Positions 1 through 7,543 of a stretch of 31,492 nucleotides of DNA are shown in pieces. Every line of letters starts with the position of its first letter. Positions within the stretch are counted from its first letter, which is position 1. The DNA comes from JAHEJB01 sp041748175 (lineage in GTDB: Bacteria; Bacteroidota; Rhodothermia; Rhodothermales; Rubricoccaceae). The position numbers were made by a program, and so were the translations under genes. The notes beneath the pieces are model-generated. The model was not told the origin of the DNA, did not search any database, and saw nothing but the letters and a program-made list of their open reading frames with translations. The stretch lies in contig JBGTDU010000085.1 of NCBI GenBank assembly GCA_041748175.1, positions 1 through 31,492 of the forward strand, written 5' to 3'.

Positions 1-1
1 C

Positions 2-847
2 GAACTCCACAGCGCCGTCGAAATCCCGGATGGCCCGGCCGCTGGCCGCCTCGTGGCGGGCGCCTTCAACGGCATCCTGACCTCGGAGGACGGGGGGCGG
101 ACCTGGGCGCCGAGCTCGCTCTTCCAGGATTTCAGGTACTCGGTGCAGCGCGTCGTGATCGGCACGCATCCCGTCACCGGCGCGCGACGGCTCTACGCGA
201 CGGTCACGGATTCGCAGGCACCCACTCCGCAACTCTACACGTCCGATGATGACGGCCTGACTTGGCAAAATGTGCCGGGCTTGCCAGACGTCTACTTGTT
301 TGTCTTCGTACCGGAGGGCGATGGTTTTCTCCTTGCCGTGGAGCGAGGGTATGACGTAGTCACAGAACGCATTCAGGTGTGGCGAAGCGACGACGGTGGG
401 CAGACCTGGATGGACGCGGGCCAGTTGCCTGCCGTGCCGGGCAACGATGGTCTCGGGACTGATGACATGCTTCTCGGTCCGGACGGCCACGCCTACGTGG
501 CCGTTCAGCGTACAGGCCCCGAGCGCGAGTGGGTTTACCGCACCACGGAGCCCGTCTTTGTCGCCAACGAGCCCGGGCCGGAGCCGCCCGGCGAGGAAGC
601 CGAACTGCGCGTCTACCCCAACCCCGCGCGCGAGCGGCTTACGGTGGAGGGCCCGTCCGGCAGCGAGGTGGTCGTCTACAACGTCCTCGGCAGGGCCGTC
701 CTGCGGGAGAGGCTCGCCAACAACGGCAGGGCGGTGCTGGATGTGTCGCGCCTGCCGGCGGGCGTGTACTTGCTTCGCACAGGAGTTTTGCCTGAAAGTG
801 GCGGATCGCCGACAGCCTACACCCAGCGGCTGACGCTCCTCAAATGA
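2..847 (+). CDS. Secreted Asp-box (BNR-like) protein with T9SS tail, 5'-truncated by window edge
   Basis: The reading frame is open from base 2, so this is the C-terminal part (about 281 residues) of a larger protein; the GTG at 53 lies inside the conserved core and is not the real start. Asp-box motifs (SEDGGRTW, SDDDGLTW, SDDGGQTW) are spaced as in sortilin/BNR-type beta-propellers. The end is a T9SS type A sorting domain: VYPNPA, then VVYNVLGR, then LPAGVYLLR and a terminal TQRLTLLK. The family would be exported by Sec, carried over the outer membrane by T9SS and released or anchored at the surface; the ligand is unknown. Its stop overlaps the next start as ATGA, so translation is probably coupled. 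It is a paralogue of the genes at 844 and 2702. Confidence 0.85.
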   Translation, partial: ELHSAVEIPDGPAAGRLVAGAFNGILTSEDGGRTWAPSSLFQDFRYSVQRVVIGTHPVTGARRLYATVTDSQAPTPQLYTSDDDGLTWQNVPGLPDVYLFVFVPEGDGFLLAVERGYDVVTERIQVWRSDDGGQTWMDAGQLPAVPGNDGLGTDDMLLGPDGHAYVAVQRTGPEREWVYRTTEPVFVANEPGPEPPGEEAELRVYPNPARERLTVEGPSGSEVVVYNVLGRAVLRERLANNGRAVLDVSRLPAGVYLLRTGVLPESGGSPTAYTQRLTLLK

Positions 848-2148
848 CCTCGACCCGATACGTAGCGGCCGTATCCATGGCCGGGCTCCTCTTCCTGGGG
901 AGCCCGGCCGGGTTGGTCGCCCAGGATCTAGAATTTGAGCAGGTGGGAGACCAGCCTATTGATGCTACGGATCTGGCTTATGCTCCGAACCAAACACTGT
1001 GGGGCTCGAGCATAAGCGACTTGTGGCGTCTTTCGCCGTCGGGATTGTGGATGGAGGTTGGAAGCTTTTTTGGAGACTACATTCTAGTTCTGTCATCCGA
1101 TACGGTTCTTGTTTCGTTCAACGCTGGGACTCACCGCTCGCTCGACGGCGGCAAAACATTTGCGCCGGTATTCGACTCGGGCGGCGCACTCTACAATTCA
1201 GAATCTGGCTTACCCAATAGTGATCTGATTCTTCTGGGAGCGGGCGAGTCGGGCATCTCCTACTCCACGGACCGGGGCGCCTCGTTCACGGAGGCCACGG
1301 TCCTGGCGACCACGTTCCGGGAATCCGAGCTCCACAGCGCCGTCGAGATCCCGGATGGCCCGGCCGCTGGCCGCCTCGTGGCCGGTGCCTTCAACGGCAT
1401 CCTCACCTCGGAGGACGGCGGCCGCACCTGGACGCCGAGCTCGCTCTTCCAGGACTTCAGGTACTCGGTGCAGCGGGTCGTGATCGGTGCTGGCCCGGAG
1501 ACGGGGGACCGACAACTCTATGCGACGCTCACGGACTCCCAGGCTCCTGATGCTCAGTTCTATTTCTCCGATGACGACGGGCTCACATGGACCCACATAC
1601 CTGATGTTCCGGATGCCTTTCTGTTCGTGTACGTCCCTCCCGGCAGTGCCGGTAGTCACGCGGGTTCCCTGATTTCTGTCGAGTGTGCTGACGCCATCGA
1701 CGGTGAACACCTCAACGTCTGGCGAAGCGTCGACGGGGGGCAGACCTGGACCGACGTCGCCGAGTTACCGGCAGAAGTAAATGGGGGGGCCATTTCTTCC
1801 ACAGATGCACTGATTGGCCCCGACGATCATCTCTATGTGGCCGTCAATCGCAACGGCCCCGAACGCGAGTGGGTCTACCGCAGCACGGAGCCGGTCGTCG
1901 TTGCCAGCGAGCCGGATGCGCCGCCCGAGCCAGCCGCCGAGCGGCTTGTTGTCTTCCCCAACCCGGCAGCCATCAGCATTTCGGTCGAAGGCATAGCGTC
2001 AGGCGTGGATGTGGTCCTCTACGATGTGTTGGGGCGGGCCCTGTTGCGAACCCGCAAGACAACGGATATCGATGTTTCGGCCCTGCCACCGGGGTCGTAC
2101 GTCGTGCGGGTGGCTGGAAAGAGCCGGGTGGTGACGGTGCGGCGGTAG
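844..2148 (+). CDS. Secreted Asp-box (BNR-like) protein with T9SS sorting domain, paralogue 2
   Basis: 434 residues. The N-terminus is a Sec signal peptide (hydrophobic AAVSMAGLLFLGSPAGL, likely cleaved near VAQ at about residue 27). Five Asp-box-like repeats are visible: SLDGGKTF, STDRGASF, SEDGGRTW, SDDDGLTW and SVDGGQTW, consistent with a beta-propeller. After a proline-rich linker (about 355-365) comes the T9SS domain with VFPNPA, VVLYDVLGR, VSALPPGSYVVR and a basic VRR end. The ATG overlaps the previous stop by 4 bases. The core at about residues 131-215 is nearly identical in DNA to both paralogues, while the N-terminal 125 residues are only about half identical to the copy at 2702. Substrate or binding partner cannot be told from sequence; a surface or adhesive role is an inference. 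Confidence 0.88.
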   Translation: MTSTRYVAAVSMAGLLFLGSPAGLVAQDLEFEQVGDQPIDATDLAYAPNQTLWGSSISDLWRLSPSGLWMEVGSFFGDYILVLSSDTVLVSFNAGTHRSLDGGKTFAPVFDSGGALYNSESGLPNSDLILLGAGESGISYSTDRGASFTEATVLATTFRESELHSAVEIPDGPAAGRLVAGAFNGILTSEDGGRTWTPSSLFQDFRYSVQRVVIGAGPETGDRQLYATLTDSQAPDAQFYFSDDDGLTWTHIPDVPDAFLFVYVPPGSAGSHAGSLISVECADAIDGEHLNVWRSVDGGQTWTDVAELPAEVNGGAISSTDALIGPDDHLYVAVNRNGPEREWVYRSTEPVVVASEPDAPPEPAAERLVVFPNPAAISISVEGIASGVDVVLYDVLGRALLRTRKTTDIDVSALPPGSYVVRVAGKSRVVTVRR

Positions 2149-2177
2149 TACCCTGTCACAAGTAGTACCCTGTCACA
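2145..2177 (+). repeat. 17-bp direct tandem repeat across the stop codon of the second array gene
   Basis: The 16-base unit GTAGTACCCTGTCACA occurs at 2145-2160 and again at 2162-2177 with one base between, giving a 17-bp period. The first copy contains the TAG stop (2146-2148) of the upstream gene. It looks like a small duplication at the junction between the array gene and the orphan tail downstream. Confidence 0.85.
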
Positions 2178-2187
2178 CTATGAGTCA

Positions 2188-2205
2188 CTCCCGAGAAGTC
2201 GGGAG
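2188..2205 (+). terminator. Short hairpin downstream of array gene 2, no T-tract
   Basis: CTCCCGA (2188-2194) and TCGGGAG (2199-2205) form a perfect 7-bp stem with a GAAG loop. There is no following run of T, so it is either a weak terminator, an mRNA-stabilising hairpin, or part of the rearranged junction that also holds the 17-bp tandem repeat. Confidence 0.4.
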
Positions 2206-2237
2206 CCTATTCAGCAATCCAGCAGCCAACTCTGTCC

Positions 2238-2702
2238 TTGCCCTCTACCATCGATCACACCGCCCTCTCCACGATGGAAGTGGACTTCCCGGATGAGCCA
2301 CTGACGGAAGCCGCGCGGGCGTATTTCGTGCTCGTGGCGGGAGAAGAGAACCTGCCGGCGCGGGACGCTGCCGCGCCGATGGCGCTCGTGGCGACAGGGG
2401 ATTCAGAGCGGGGCATCGCGAGTGGCTTCGTGCTCCACGCGGCCTATCCCAATCCGTTCAACCCGCAGGCGCAGATCCGCTACCAGTTAGCCGAACGCGC
2501 TCACGTGCGGATCGCGGTGTTTGACGCGCTCGGACGCCAGCTGACCCTCGTGGTAGACGGCATTGTTGAACCAGGTCTCCATTCTGAGATTTTTGACGGG
2601 ACTGGGCTCGCATCTGGTTTGTACCTGCTTCAGGCCACAATCGACGTGCAATCGACTGGCAAGCGACATGCATTCACGCAGCGCCTGACACTCCTCAAGT
2701 AA
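2238..2702 (+). CDS. Orphan T9SS C-terminal sorting domain (probable gene remnant)
   Basis: 154 residues from a TTG; an internal ATG at 2274 would give 142. The frame is open back to the TGA at 2181, so no start is compelling and there is no signal peptide. Without one the product could not reach T9SS. The last 80 residues are a textbook sorting domain: YPNPFNP, then IAVFDALGRQ, then LASGLYLLQ and a TQRLTLLK end. That terminus matches the first array gene (ending at 847) but not the other two paralogues. The most likely reading is the 3' end of a secreted-protein gene whose 5' part was lost by recombination within the array. Its TAA overlaps the next ATG by one base (TAATG), so it could still couple translation. 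Confidence 0.6.
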   Translation: MPSTIDHTALSTMEVDFPDEPLTEAARAYFVLVAGEENLPARDAAAPMALVATGDSERGIASGFVLHAAYPNPFNPQAQIRYQLAERAHVRIAVFDALGRQLTLVVDGIVEPGLHSEIFDGTGLASGLYLLQATIDVQSTGKRHAFTQRLTLLK

Positions 2703-4000
2703 TGCGCTGCCGACTGTTGCCGCTGGTCTTACTATCGGCCGGGCTCTTCCAAACGGGGAGTCCGGCTTTCCTGGTAGTGCTCGCTCAGGATCTCGCGTTT
2801 GACCGGGTAGGGAATATGGAGCTAGATGCAAATGAACTTGCGTTCGATGCAGAAAGCACGCTGTGGGCAAAGACTATCACGGATCTGTGGCGACTATCCC
2901 CATCGGGGATGTGGGAAGAGATTGGCAATGCTCCGGGAGCACACATGTTAATCCTTAGCCCAGATACACTGTTTCGCAGTTCCACTGCAGGCACCCACCG
3001 CTCCACAAATGGAGGAGGCACCTTTGATTTCGTGTACGAAGAGGGCGGAAGGCTTTTCTCCACCCAGAGTGATGGACCCAACGACGGCGTGATTCTAGTC
3101 GGAGCCCTTGGGGCGACCGGCATCTCCTACTCCACGGATCGGGGGGCCACATTCACGGAGGCCACGGTCCTGGCGAGCCCGTTTCGGGAATCCGAACTCC
3201 ACAGCGCCGTCGAAATCCCGGATGGCCCGGCCGCTGGCCGCCTCGTGGCGGGCGCCTTCAACGGCATCCTCACCTCGGAGGACGGGGGCCGGACCTGGGC
3301 GCCGAGCTCGCTCTTCCAGGATTTCAGGTACTCCACTCAGCGCGTCGTCATCGGCACGCATCCCGGCACGGGAGCACGGCGGCTCTACGCTACCGTCACG
3401 GATTCGCAGACGACTGGTCCGCAGCTCTTTACGTCGGATAACGACGGGCTTACGTGCACGAATGTCCCCACTATGGTAGATGCCTACCTGTTCGTGTTCG
3501 TGCCGGAGGATTCCGGTGTGTTGTTGGCCGTCGAGGATGGAACGGCGCTGGAGGGGGACAAGCTGTCGATCCATAGAAGTGACGACGGGGGATCGTCGTG
3601 GGCTATCGTTGGGGAGTTGCCGGCTGAGGTCAATGGCTTGGGCATACACACCAACGACATGCTCCTCGGACCTGATGATCGCCTCTATGTCGCCGCAGGC
3701 CGCGCCGGGCCTGAGCGCGCGTGGGTCTACCGCACCACGGAGCCCGTCCTTGTCGCCACCGAGCCCGGGCCGGAGCCGCCGGGCGAGGAGACCGGCCTGC
3801 GGGTTTATCCCAACCCGGCTACAGAGAAGATTGCCGTAGAGCGTGTGGCTTTGGGTGAGGAGATTGTGCTGTACGATGTGCTGGGTCGAGCGGTGCTGCG
3901 AACCCGCACACCAACGGATATCGATGTCTCGGCTCTGCCGCCGGGGCTGTATATCGTCCGGGCCGGAGGGGAAAGCCGGTTGGTGACGGTGCGGCGCTAA
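2702..4000 (+). CDS. Secreted Asp-box (BNR-like) protein with T9SS sorting domain, paralogue 3
   Basis: 432 residues. A Sec signal peptide (LLPLVLLSAGLFQTGSPAFL...LAQ, cleavage near residue 29) precedes a propeller-like body with Asp-boxes STNGGGTF, STDRGATF, SEDGGRTW, a degenerate SDNDGLTC and SDDGGSSW. The fourth box has Cys where both paralogues have Trp. The tail is a T9SS type A domain (VYPNPA, IVLYDVLGR, VSALPPGLYIVR, VRR). The core DNA (about 3120-3340) is nearly identical to the first and second copies, and the linker matches the first copy (EPGPEPPGEE) while the tail matches the second, as expected from recombination among copies. The start overlaps the upstream stop as TAATG. Confidence 0.87.
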   Translation: MRCRLLPLVLLSAGLFQTGSPAFLVVLAQDLAFDRVGNMELDANELAFDAESTLWAKTITDLWRLSPSGMWEEIGNAPGAHMLILSPDTLFRSSTAGTHRSTNGGGTFDFVYEEGGRLFSTQSDGPNDGVILVGALGATGISYSTDRGATFTEATVLASPFRESELHSAVEIPDGPAAGRLVAGAFNGILTSEDGGRTWAPSSLFQDFRYSTQRVVIGTHPGTGARRLYATVTDSQTTGPQLFTSDNDGLTCTNVPTMVDAYLFVFVPEDSGVLLAVEDGTALEGDKLSIHRSDDGGSSWAIVGELPAEVNGLGIHTNDMLLGPDDRLYVAAGRAGPERAWVYRTTEPVLVATEPGPEPPGEETGLRVYPNPATEKIAVERVALGEEIVLYDVLGRAVLRTRTPTDIDVSALPPGLYIVRAGGESRLVTVRR

Positions 4001-4148
4001 GAAGTCTCCCCTTCAGAGCCTGTCCCGCACTTGATGCGGGAGGAGTACCCCGCAGGGGGGAGGGGTGTTGTACCATCAGGCTATAAGGCAGCCTGCCAAT
4101 CCGGACATCCCCTGTGGTTCCTCAGCTTCGCAAAGTGGCCTCTTCTGC

Positions 4149-4172
4149 CCCCCTTCGACGGGGGACTTTTTT
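4149..4172 (+). terminator. Intrinsic terminator candidate after the Asp-box array
   Basis: CCCCC (4149-4153) pairs with GGGGG (4160-4164) around a TTCGAC loop and is followed, after AC, by six T (4167-4172). The stem is short but all G-C. It lies about 150 bases past the last array stop and would end + strand transcription. Confidence 0.5.
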
Positions 4173-4200
4173 ACTCCGATCTCCGCGTGACCTCCCCAGG

Positions 4201-4298
4201 GTGTCATCCCGAAACGAAGTGAGGGATCTCCCAACTTTGGGGCCTGTGTTAATGCTCGGGCTTGGAGATCCTTCGTCGCGAGCTCCTCAGGATGACAC
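4201..4298. repeat. MITE-like imperfect palindrome, 98 bp
   Basis: The ends GTGTCATCC (4201-4209) and GGATGACAC (4290-4298) are perfect inverted repeats, and a second nested pair GGATCTCC (4224-4231) and GGAGATCC (4264-4271) continues the palindrome. The wording (GTCATCC...GAAG...GGATCTCC) resembles a class of short dispersed palindromes I recall from many bacterial genomes. A related stretch at 4418-4440 (ATGCTGAAATGAATCCAGCAT followed by GACA) may be part of a second degraded copy. It encodes nothing. Confidence 0.6.
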
Positions 4299-4578
4299 GA
4301 TAGATGGGTGTTCGGGATCCACGTGTTTCCTGTTTCCCGCGGTGCGCCTCAGATCCTGATCCAGACAATCCGGCACGGGAAGACATTGAGGATCCACGCG
4401 CGTGGGCGACGCTTGAGATGCTGAAATGAATCCAGCATGACACCATGGGGATTCTTCGCAAGGCATCTCCGACCGAGGCGGCATCCCCAAACGGGCGGCC
4501 TCAACAACTGGGCGGCCGCCTCAAGCCTGTTGCCATCCCGCCCTAACCCGATATCACCGCAAGCGTCCACGGAACCGC

Positions 4579-6057
4579 TTACCTCACCACCGTCAACTTC
4601 TTCGTGGCAACGAACCCGCCCACGATCAACCGGGCGACGTAGACGCCGGTCGGCAACGTGCTGGCATCAAGTGAGACTTCGCGTAGTGTGAGCGAGTGCA
4701 CCTGCCCATCAAACAGCCGCATCACCTCGCGGCCTAACAGGTCGTAAACCGCCAGGAAGACGGGTCCCGCGGTCGGCGCGAGGAATCGCAACGACGTTCG
4801 GTCGCTGACCGGGTTCGGGCCGTGGATGTCGAGAAGCGGCTCCAGCGTCGTCGGGGCTTCTTCCCCGGCGGTGGGCGGGACGCGGATAAACTTGCGGATC
4901 GGGCCGTTGATGGTCAGCACGTAAATCTCACCCTTTTCGTCGGTGCCAAACGAAGCCAGGCAATAAGCAGAGGCACAGAACTGCCCTTCGTTTACCGAGC
5001 CGATTTCCTCGTTCACGGGGTTAGGTCCCGACGTATCGAGCGACCAAATTCGCCCCCCCAGATCGCCATAGATGTACTTCCCGGAAATCTCGGGGATGGC
5101 CAGGCCACGATAGACATAGCCGCCGGTAATCGAGAAGTTGCCGCCGGTGTGCGCGTACTCCCAGACGGGAAACGTCATCCCGGCGGGGTCGCAGGGTGGC
5201 GAAAAGCAATTGGTGCCTTCGTACTTCTTCCATCCGTAATTGCCACCTGCTTCGATAATGTCAATTTCCTCTCGCGCACTCTGGCCGACGTCTCCGGCCC
5301 ACAACTCGCCAGTGGCCGGGTCGAACGACATCCGCCAGGGGTTGCGCACGCCGTATGCATAGATCTCGTCGCAATCGCCACCTGCTCCGTCTACCAGTGG
5401 ATTGTCCGCCGGAATCGTGGCGGCACCCGTGCCGGAGCCGCAGTCTAGCGGAGCGCCTCCGCCGTTCACATCAAGGCGCAAAATGGACCCCAACAGAGTC
5501 GTTGGGCGCTGGCCGTGGTTGTTAGGGTCGCCACCGGCACCGCCATCGCCCAGGGTGACGTAGAGATAGCCATCCGGCCCAAAGGCGATTTGCCCCGCGT
5601 TGTGGTTGTCAAACGGCTGACTTACCTCAAGGAGCACGACTTCGCTGTTCGGATCAGCGACCTCCGGGTTGTTGGTATCACGCGAAAAACGGCTGATGCG
5701 CGTCCGAAAGGCACCGGTCGTCGTGTAGTCCACGTAGAAAAATCCATTGGATTCGTGATCCGGATGGAACGCAAGGCCCAGCAGACCGCCCTCCCCGTTC
5801 GCCGCGACGCGCGTTTGAATATCAAGAAAGGTTGTCGTGGACGCCGTCGCTTCGTCGTTTTCAAACGAGCGGATGAAGCCCGCCCGCTCTACCACGTAGA
5901 GTATGTCCGACCCGTCGTCGGCGTGCTGAAGGTCAATGGGGCTCGTAAACGACAGGTTCGGAAACGGATTGGTGAGCTGGATGATCGGATCCTGTGCACA
6001 CGTGCTGGAAGAAAGCGCGATTGCGAGGGCAGAAAGGCAAAAGACTGAGCGGTACAT
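4579..6057 (-). CDS. Secreted PQQ-dependent sugar dehydrogenase (glucose/sorbosone dehydrogenase family) with T9SS tail
   Basis: 492 residues from an ATG. A Sec signal peptide (FCLSALAIALSSSTCA) is followed by the soluble aldose dehydrogenase propeller. Diagnostic stretches include LYVVERAGFIRSF, GEGGLLGLAFHPD, DNHNAGQIAFGPDGYLYVTLGDGG with the catalytic-type His, YAYGVRNPWRMSFDP, ELWAGDVGQ and NYGWKKYEG. This family oxidises sugars or other alcohols in or beyond the periplasm using PQQ and calcium; some relatives (Hedgehog-interacting-protein type) lack proven activity, so the substrate is open. A T9SS domain fills the last 85 residues (LDIHGPNPV, LAVYDLLGREV, LPTGVYVARL, KKLTVVR). It stands alone, divergent from alanine dehydrogenase. 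No PQQ synthesis genes are in the window. Confidence 0.9.
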   Translation of the reverse strand: MYRSVFCLSALAIALSSSTCAQDPIIQLTNPFPNLSFTSPIDLQHADDGSDILYVVERAGFIRSFENDEATASTTTFLDIQTRVAANGEGGLLGLAFHPDHESNGFFYVDYTTTGAFRTRISRFSRDTNNPEVADPNSEVVLLEVSQPFDNHNAGQIAFGPDGYLYVTLGDGGAGGDPNNHGQRPTTLLGSILRLDVNGGGAPLDCGSGTGAATIPADNPLVDGAGGDCDEIYAYGVRNPWRMSFDPATGELWAGDVGQSAREEIDIIEAGGNYGWKKYEGTNCFSPPCDPAGMTFPVWEYAHTGGNFSITGGYVYRGLAIPEISGKYIYGDLGGRIWSLDTSGPNPVNEEIGSVNEGQFCASAYCLASFGTDEKGEIYVLTINGPIRKFIRVPPTAGEEAPTTLEPLLDIHGPNPVSDRTSLRFLAPTAGPVFLAVYDLLGREVMRLFDGQVHSLTLREVSLDASTLPTGVYVARLIVGGFVATKKLTVVR

Positions 6058-6236
6058 CGCTGGCGACTGAAGTGGTAGAGGGCTCCCGTTGCTCTAACCT
6101 ACGCATTCTGTGTGGCGTTGGATAGGGCACCTTTCCAGCCGCAAGACTGGACAATGCGCCGGGTCGAACCGTGTGGGTAAACGTGCTGCTTCGTACCTTC
6201 CCAGCCTCTGTTCCACGGCCCGGATTCGCGCAGCAC

Positions 6237-7457
6237 ATGGAAATTCCCGCCATCCAGGGACTCCAGATAGAGAAGAGCCTGCTGCCTCTGGAGAAGCAGT
6301 TGGCTGTCGGCGAGCGCAGTCGTCGGCTGCACATTGGTGTGCCCAGCGAGGCGGAGAACGCCGAGCGGCGCGTTGCTCTGGCACCCTACGCGGCGGGCAT
6401 TTTGACGGCTGCCGGGCATGAGGTTTTCATCCAGGCAGGAGCGGGCGATCTGGCACATTTTTCTGACACCGAGTACAGCGAAGCAGGAGCGCATATTGCC
6501 TCGTCGGCCTCGGACTTGTATTCCTGCTCCGATCTCATCGTCAAGGTTTTCCCTCCCAACGCCGGTGAGCGGGAGCTCATTCAAGAGCGACAGACGCTGA
6601 TTTCCGCCTTGCATCTGGGCGGGATTTCCCCGGACTATCTCCAGTGCCTCATGGATCTGCGGGTCACCGGGATCGGCTTCGAGTTCATCACCGACGCCGA
6701 TGGCACACTGCCGATCGTGCGCATGATGCACGAAATTTCGGGCGTGATGGCGATCCAGACCGCTGCGCGGTATCTAGAAGGCTCTACGGGTGGACGCGGT
6801 GTCGTGCTCGGCGGCATTTCGGGTGTTCCGCCCTCTACGGTTGTCATTCTTGGGGCTGGCGTTGTTGGCGAGTGGGCGGCCCGAACTGCCCTGGGTTACG
6901 GTGCGCACGTGATCGTGCTCGATACCGACTTGCCATCCCTCCGCGCGCTCGAACACTATCTGGACCGCCGCGTCACGACTGCCGTGGCCAACACGCAATA
7001 CGTGCGCCACGCCGTGCAAAGCGCCGATGTAGTTATTGGCGCGATGATGGCGAAAGGCCAGCGTTCACCGATGCTCGTTACGGAGGACATGGTTGCCTCC
7101 ATGCGGCCCGGGTCGGTGATCGTTGATGTGGTGATCGATCAGGGCGGATGCGTGGAGACGAGCCGACCCACCACCCATGCCGAGCCTACGTTTATTGAGC
7201 ACGAGGTCATCCACCATTGTGTGCCCAACATGCCTTCCAATGCTGCGCGAACCGCAACCTTCGCGCTGACCAATGTGCTCGTGCCCTACTTGCTGGAAAT
7301 TGGCGAGGCCGCTTCCATCAACGACGCCTTATGGACCAACGTGAGCCTGCGTACCGGCACATACGTTTATCGTCGGCACCTCACGAAGAAAAGCCTCGCG
7401 TCTATGTTCGGGATGCCGCATCGGGACATCGAGTTGCTCATCGCGTCGGGGATTTAA
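6237..7457 (+). CDS. ald: Alanine dehydrogenase
   Basis: 406 residues from the ATG at 6237. A GTG 66 bases upstream would add an extension without family features, so I prefer the ATG. The enzyme reversibly deaminates L-alanine to pyruvate and ammonia with NAD. Visible landmarks are ERRVALAP (about residue 42, substrate Arg region), the Lys in IVKVFPP (about 102), the His in ALHLGG (about 126), the Rossmann motif GAGVVGEWAA (about 206) and VIVDVVIDQGG near 297 in the catalytic Asp region. HCVPNMPSNAARTAT is the family's characteristic C-terminal segment. Alanine racemase begins 86 bases downstream on the same strand, so the two probably form an alanine-interconversion operon letting D- or L-alanine feed pyruvate. 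Confidence 0.93.
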   Translation: MEIPAIQGLQIEKSLLPLEKQLAVGERSRRLHIGVPSEAENAERRVALAPYAAGILTAAGHEVFIQAGAGDLAHFSDTEYSEAGAHIASSASDLYSCSDLIVKVFPPNAGERELIQERQTLISALHLGGISPDYLQCLMDLRVTGIGFEFITDADGTLPIVRMMHEISGVMAIQTAARYLEGSTGGRGVVLGGISGVPPSTVVILGAGVVGEWAARTALGYGAHVIVLDTDLPSLRALEHYLDRRVTTAVANTQYVRHAVQSADVVIGAMMAKGQRSPMLVTEDMVASMRPGSVIVDVVIDQGGCVETSRPTTHAEPTFIEHEVIHHCVPNMPSNAARTATFALTNVLVPYLLEIGEAASINDALWTNVSLRTGTYVYRRHLTKKSLASMFGMPHRDIELLIASGI

Positions 7458-7543
7458 TTCGTGCGATCTCGGCTGATACGGAATACGTTTATCCTCGCGA
7501 TGGCAACTTGTCTGGTGAAAGGGATCGAGGGAGATTGCCTGGA

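Larger units (their letters stand above)
4001..4578. other. 578-bp gene-free gap rich in palindromes
   Basis: No coding sequence is supported here; the short open frames have no family features. The gap lies between the + strand array and the minus-strand sugar dehydrogenase, so both genes end into it. It contains a 7-bp hairpin (TCCCGCA 4023-4029 with TGCGGGA 4035-4041), a C-rich hairpin followed by six T, a 98-bp MITE-like palindrome, an ATGCTG/CAGCAT hairpin (4418-4423/4433-4438), and an 8-bp GAGGCGGC/GCCGCCTC inverted repeat (4475-4482/4515-4522). It acts as a double terminator region and has been a landing site for dispersed repeats. Confidence 0.7.

Noticed and set aside
6099..6731. 210-residue minus-strand open frame in front of and over ald
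   Set aside because: It covers the well-defined N-terminal half of alanine dehydrogenase and has no family features.
7217..7543. N-terminal extension of the alanine racemase frame
   Set aside because: It overlaps ald out of frame and the racemase family starts at the ATG near 7544, which has an upstream AG-rich site.
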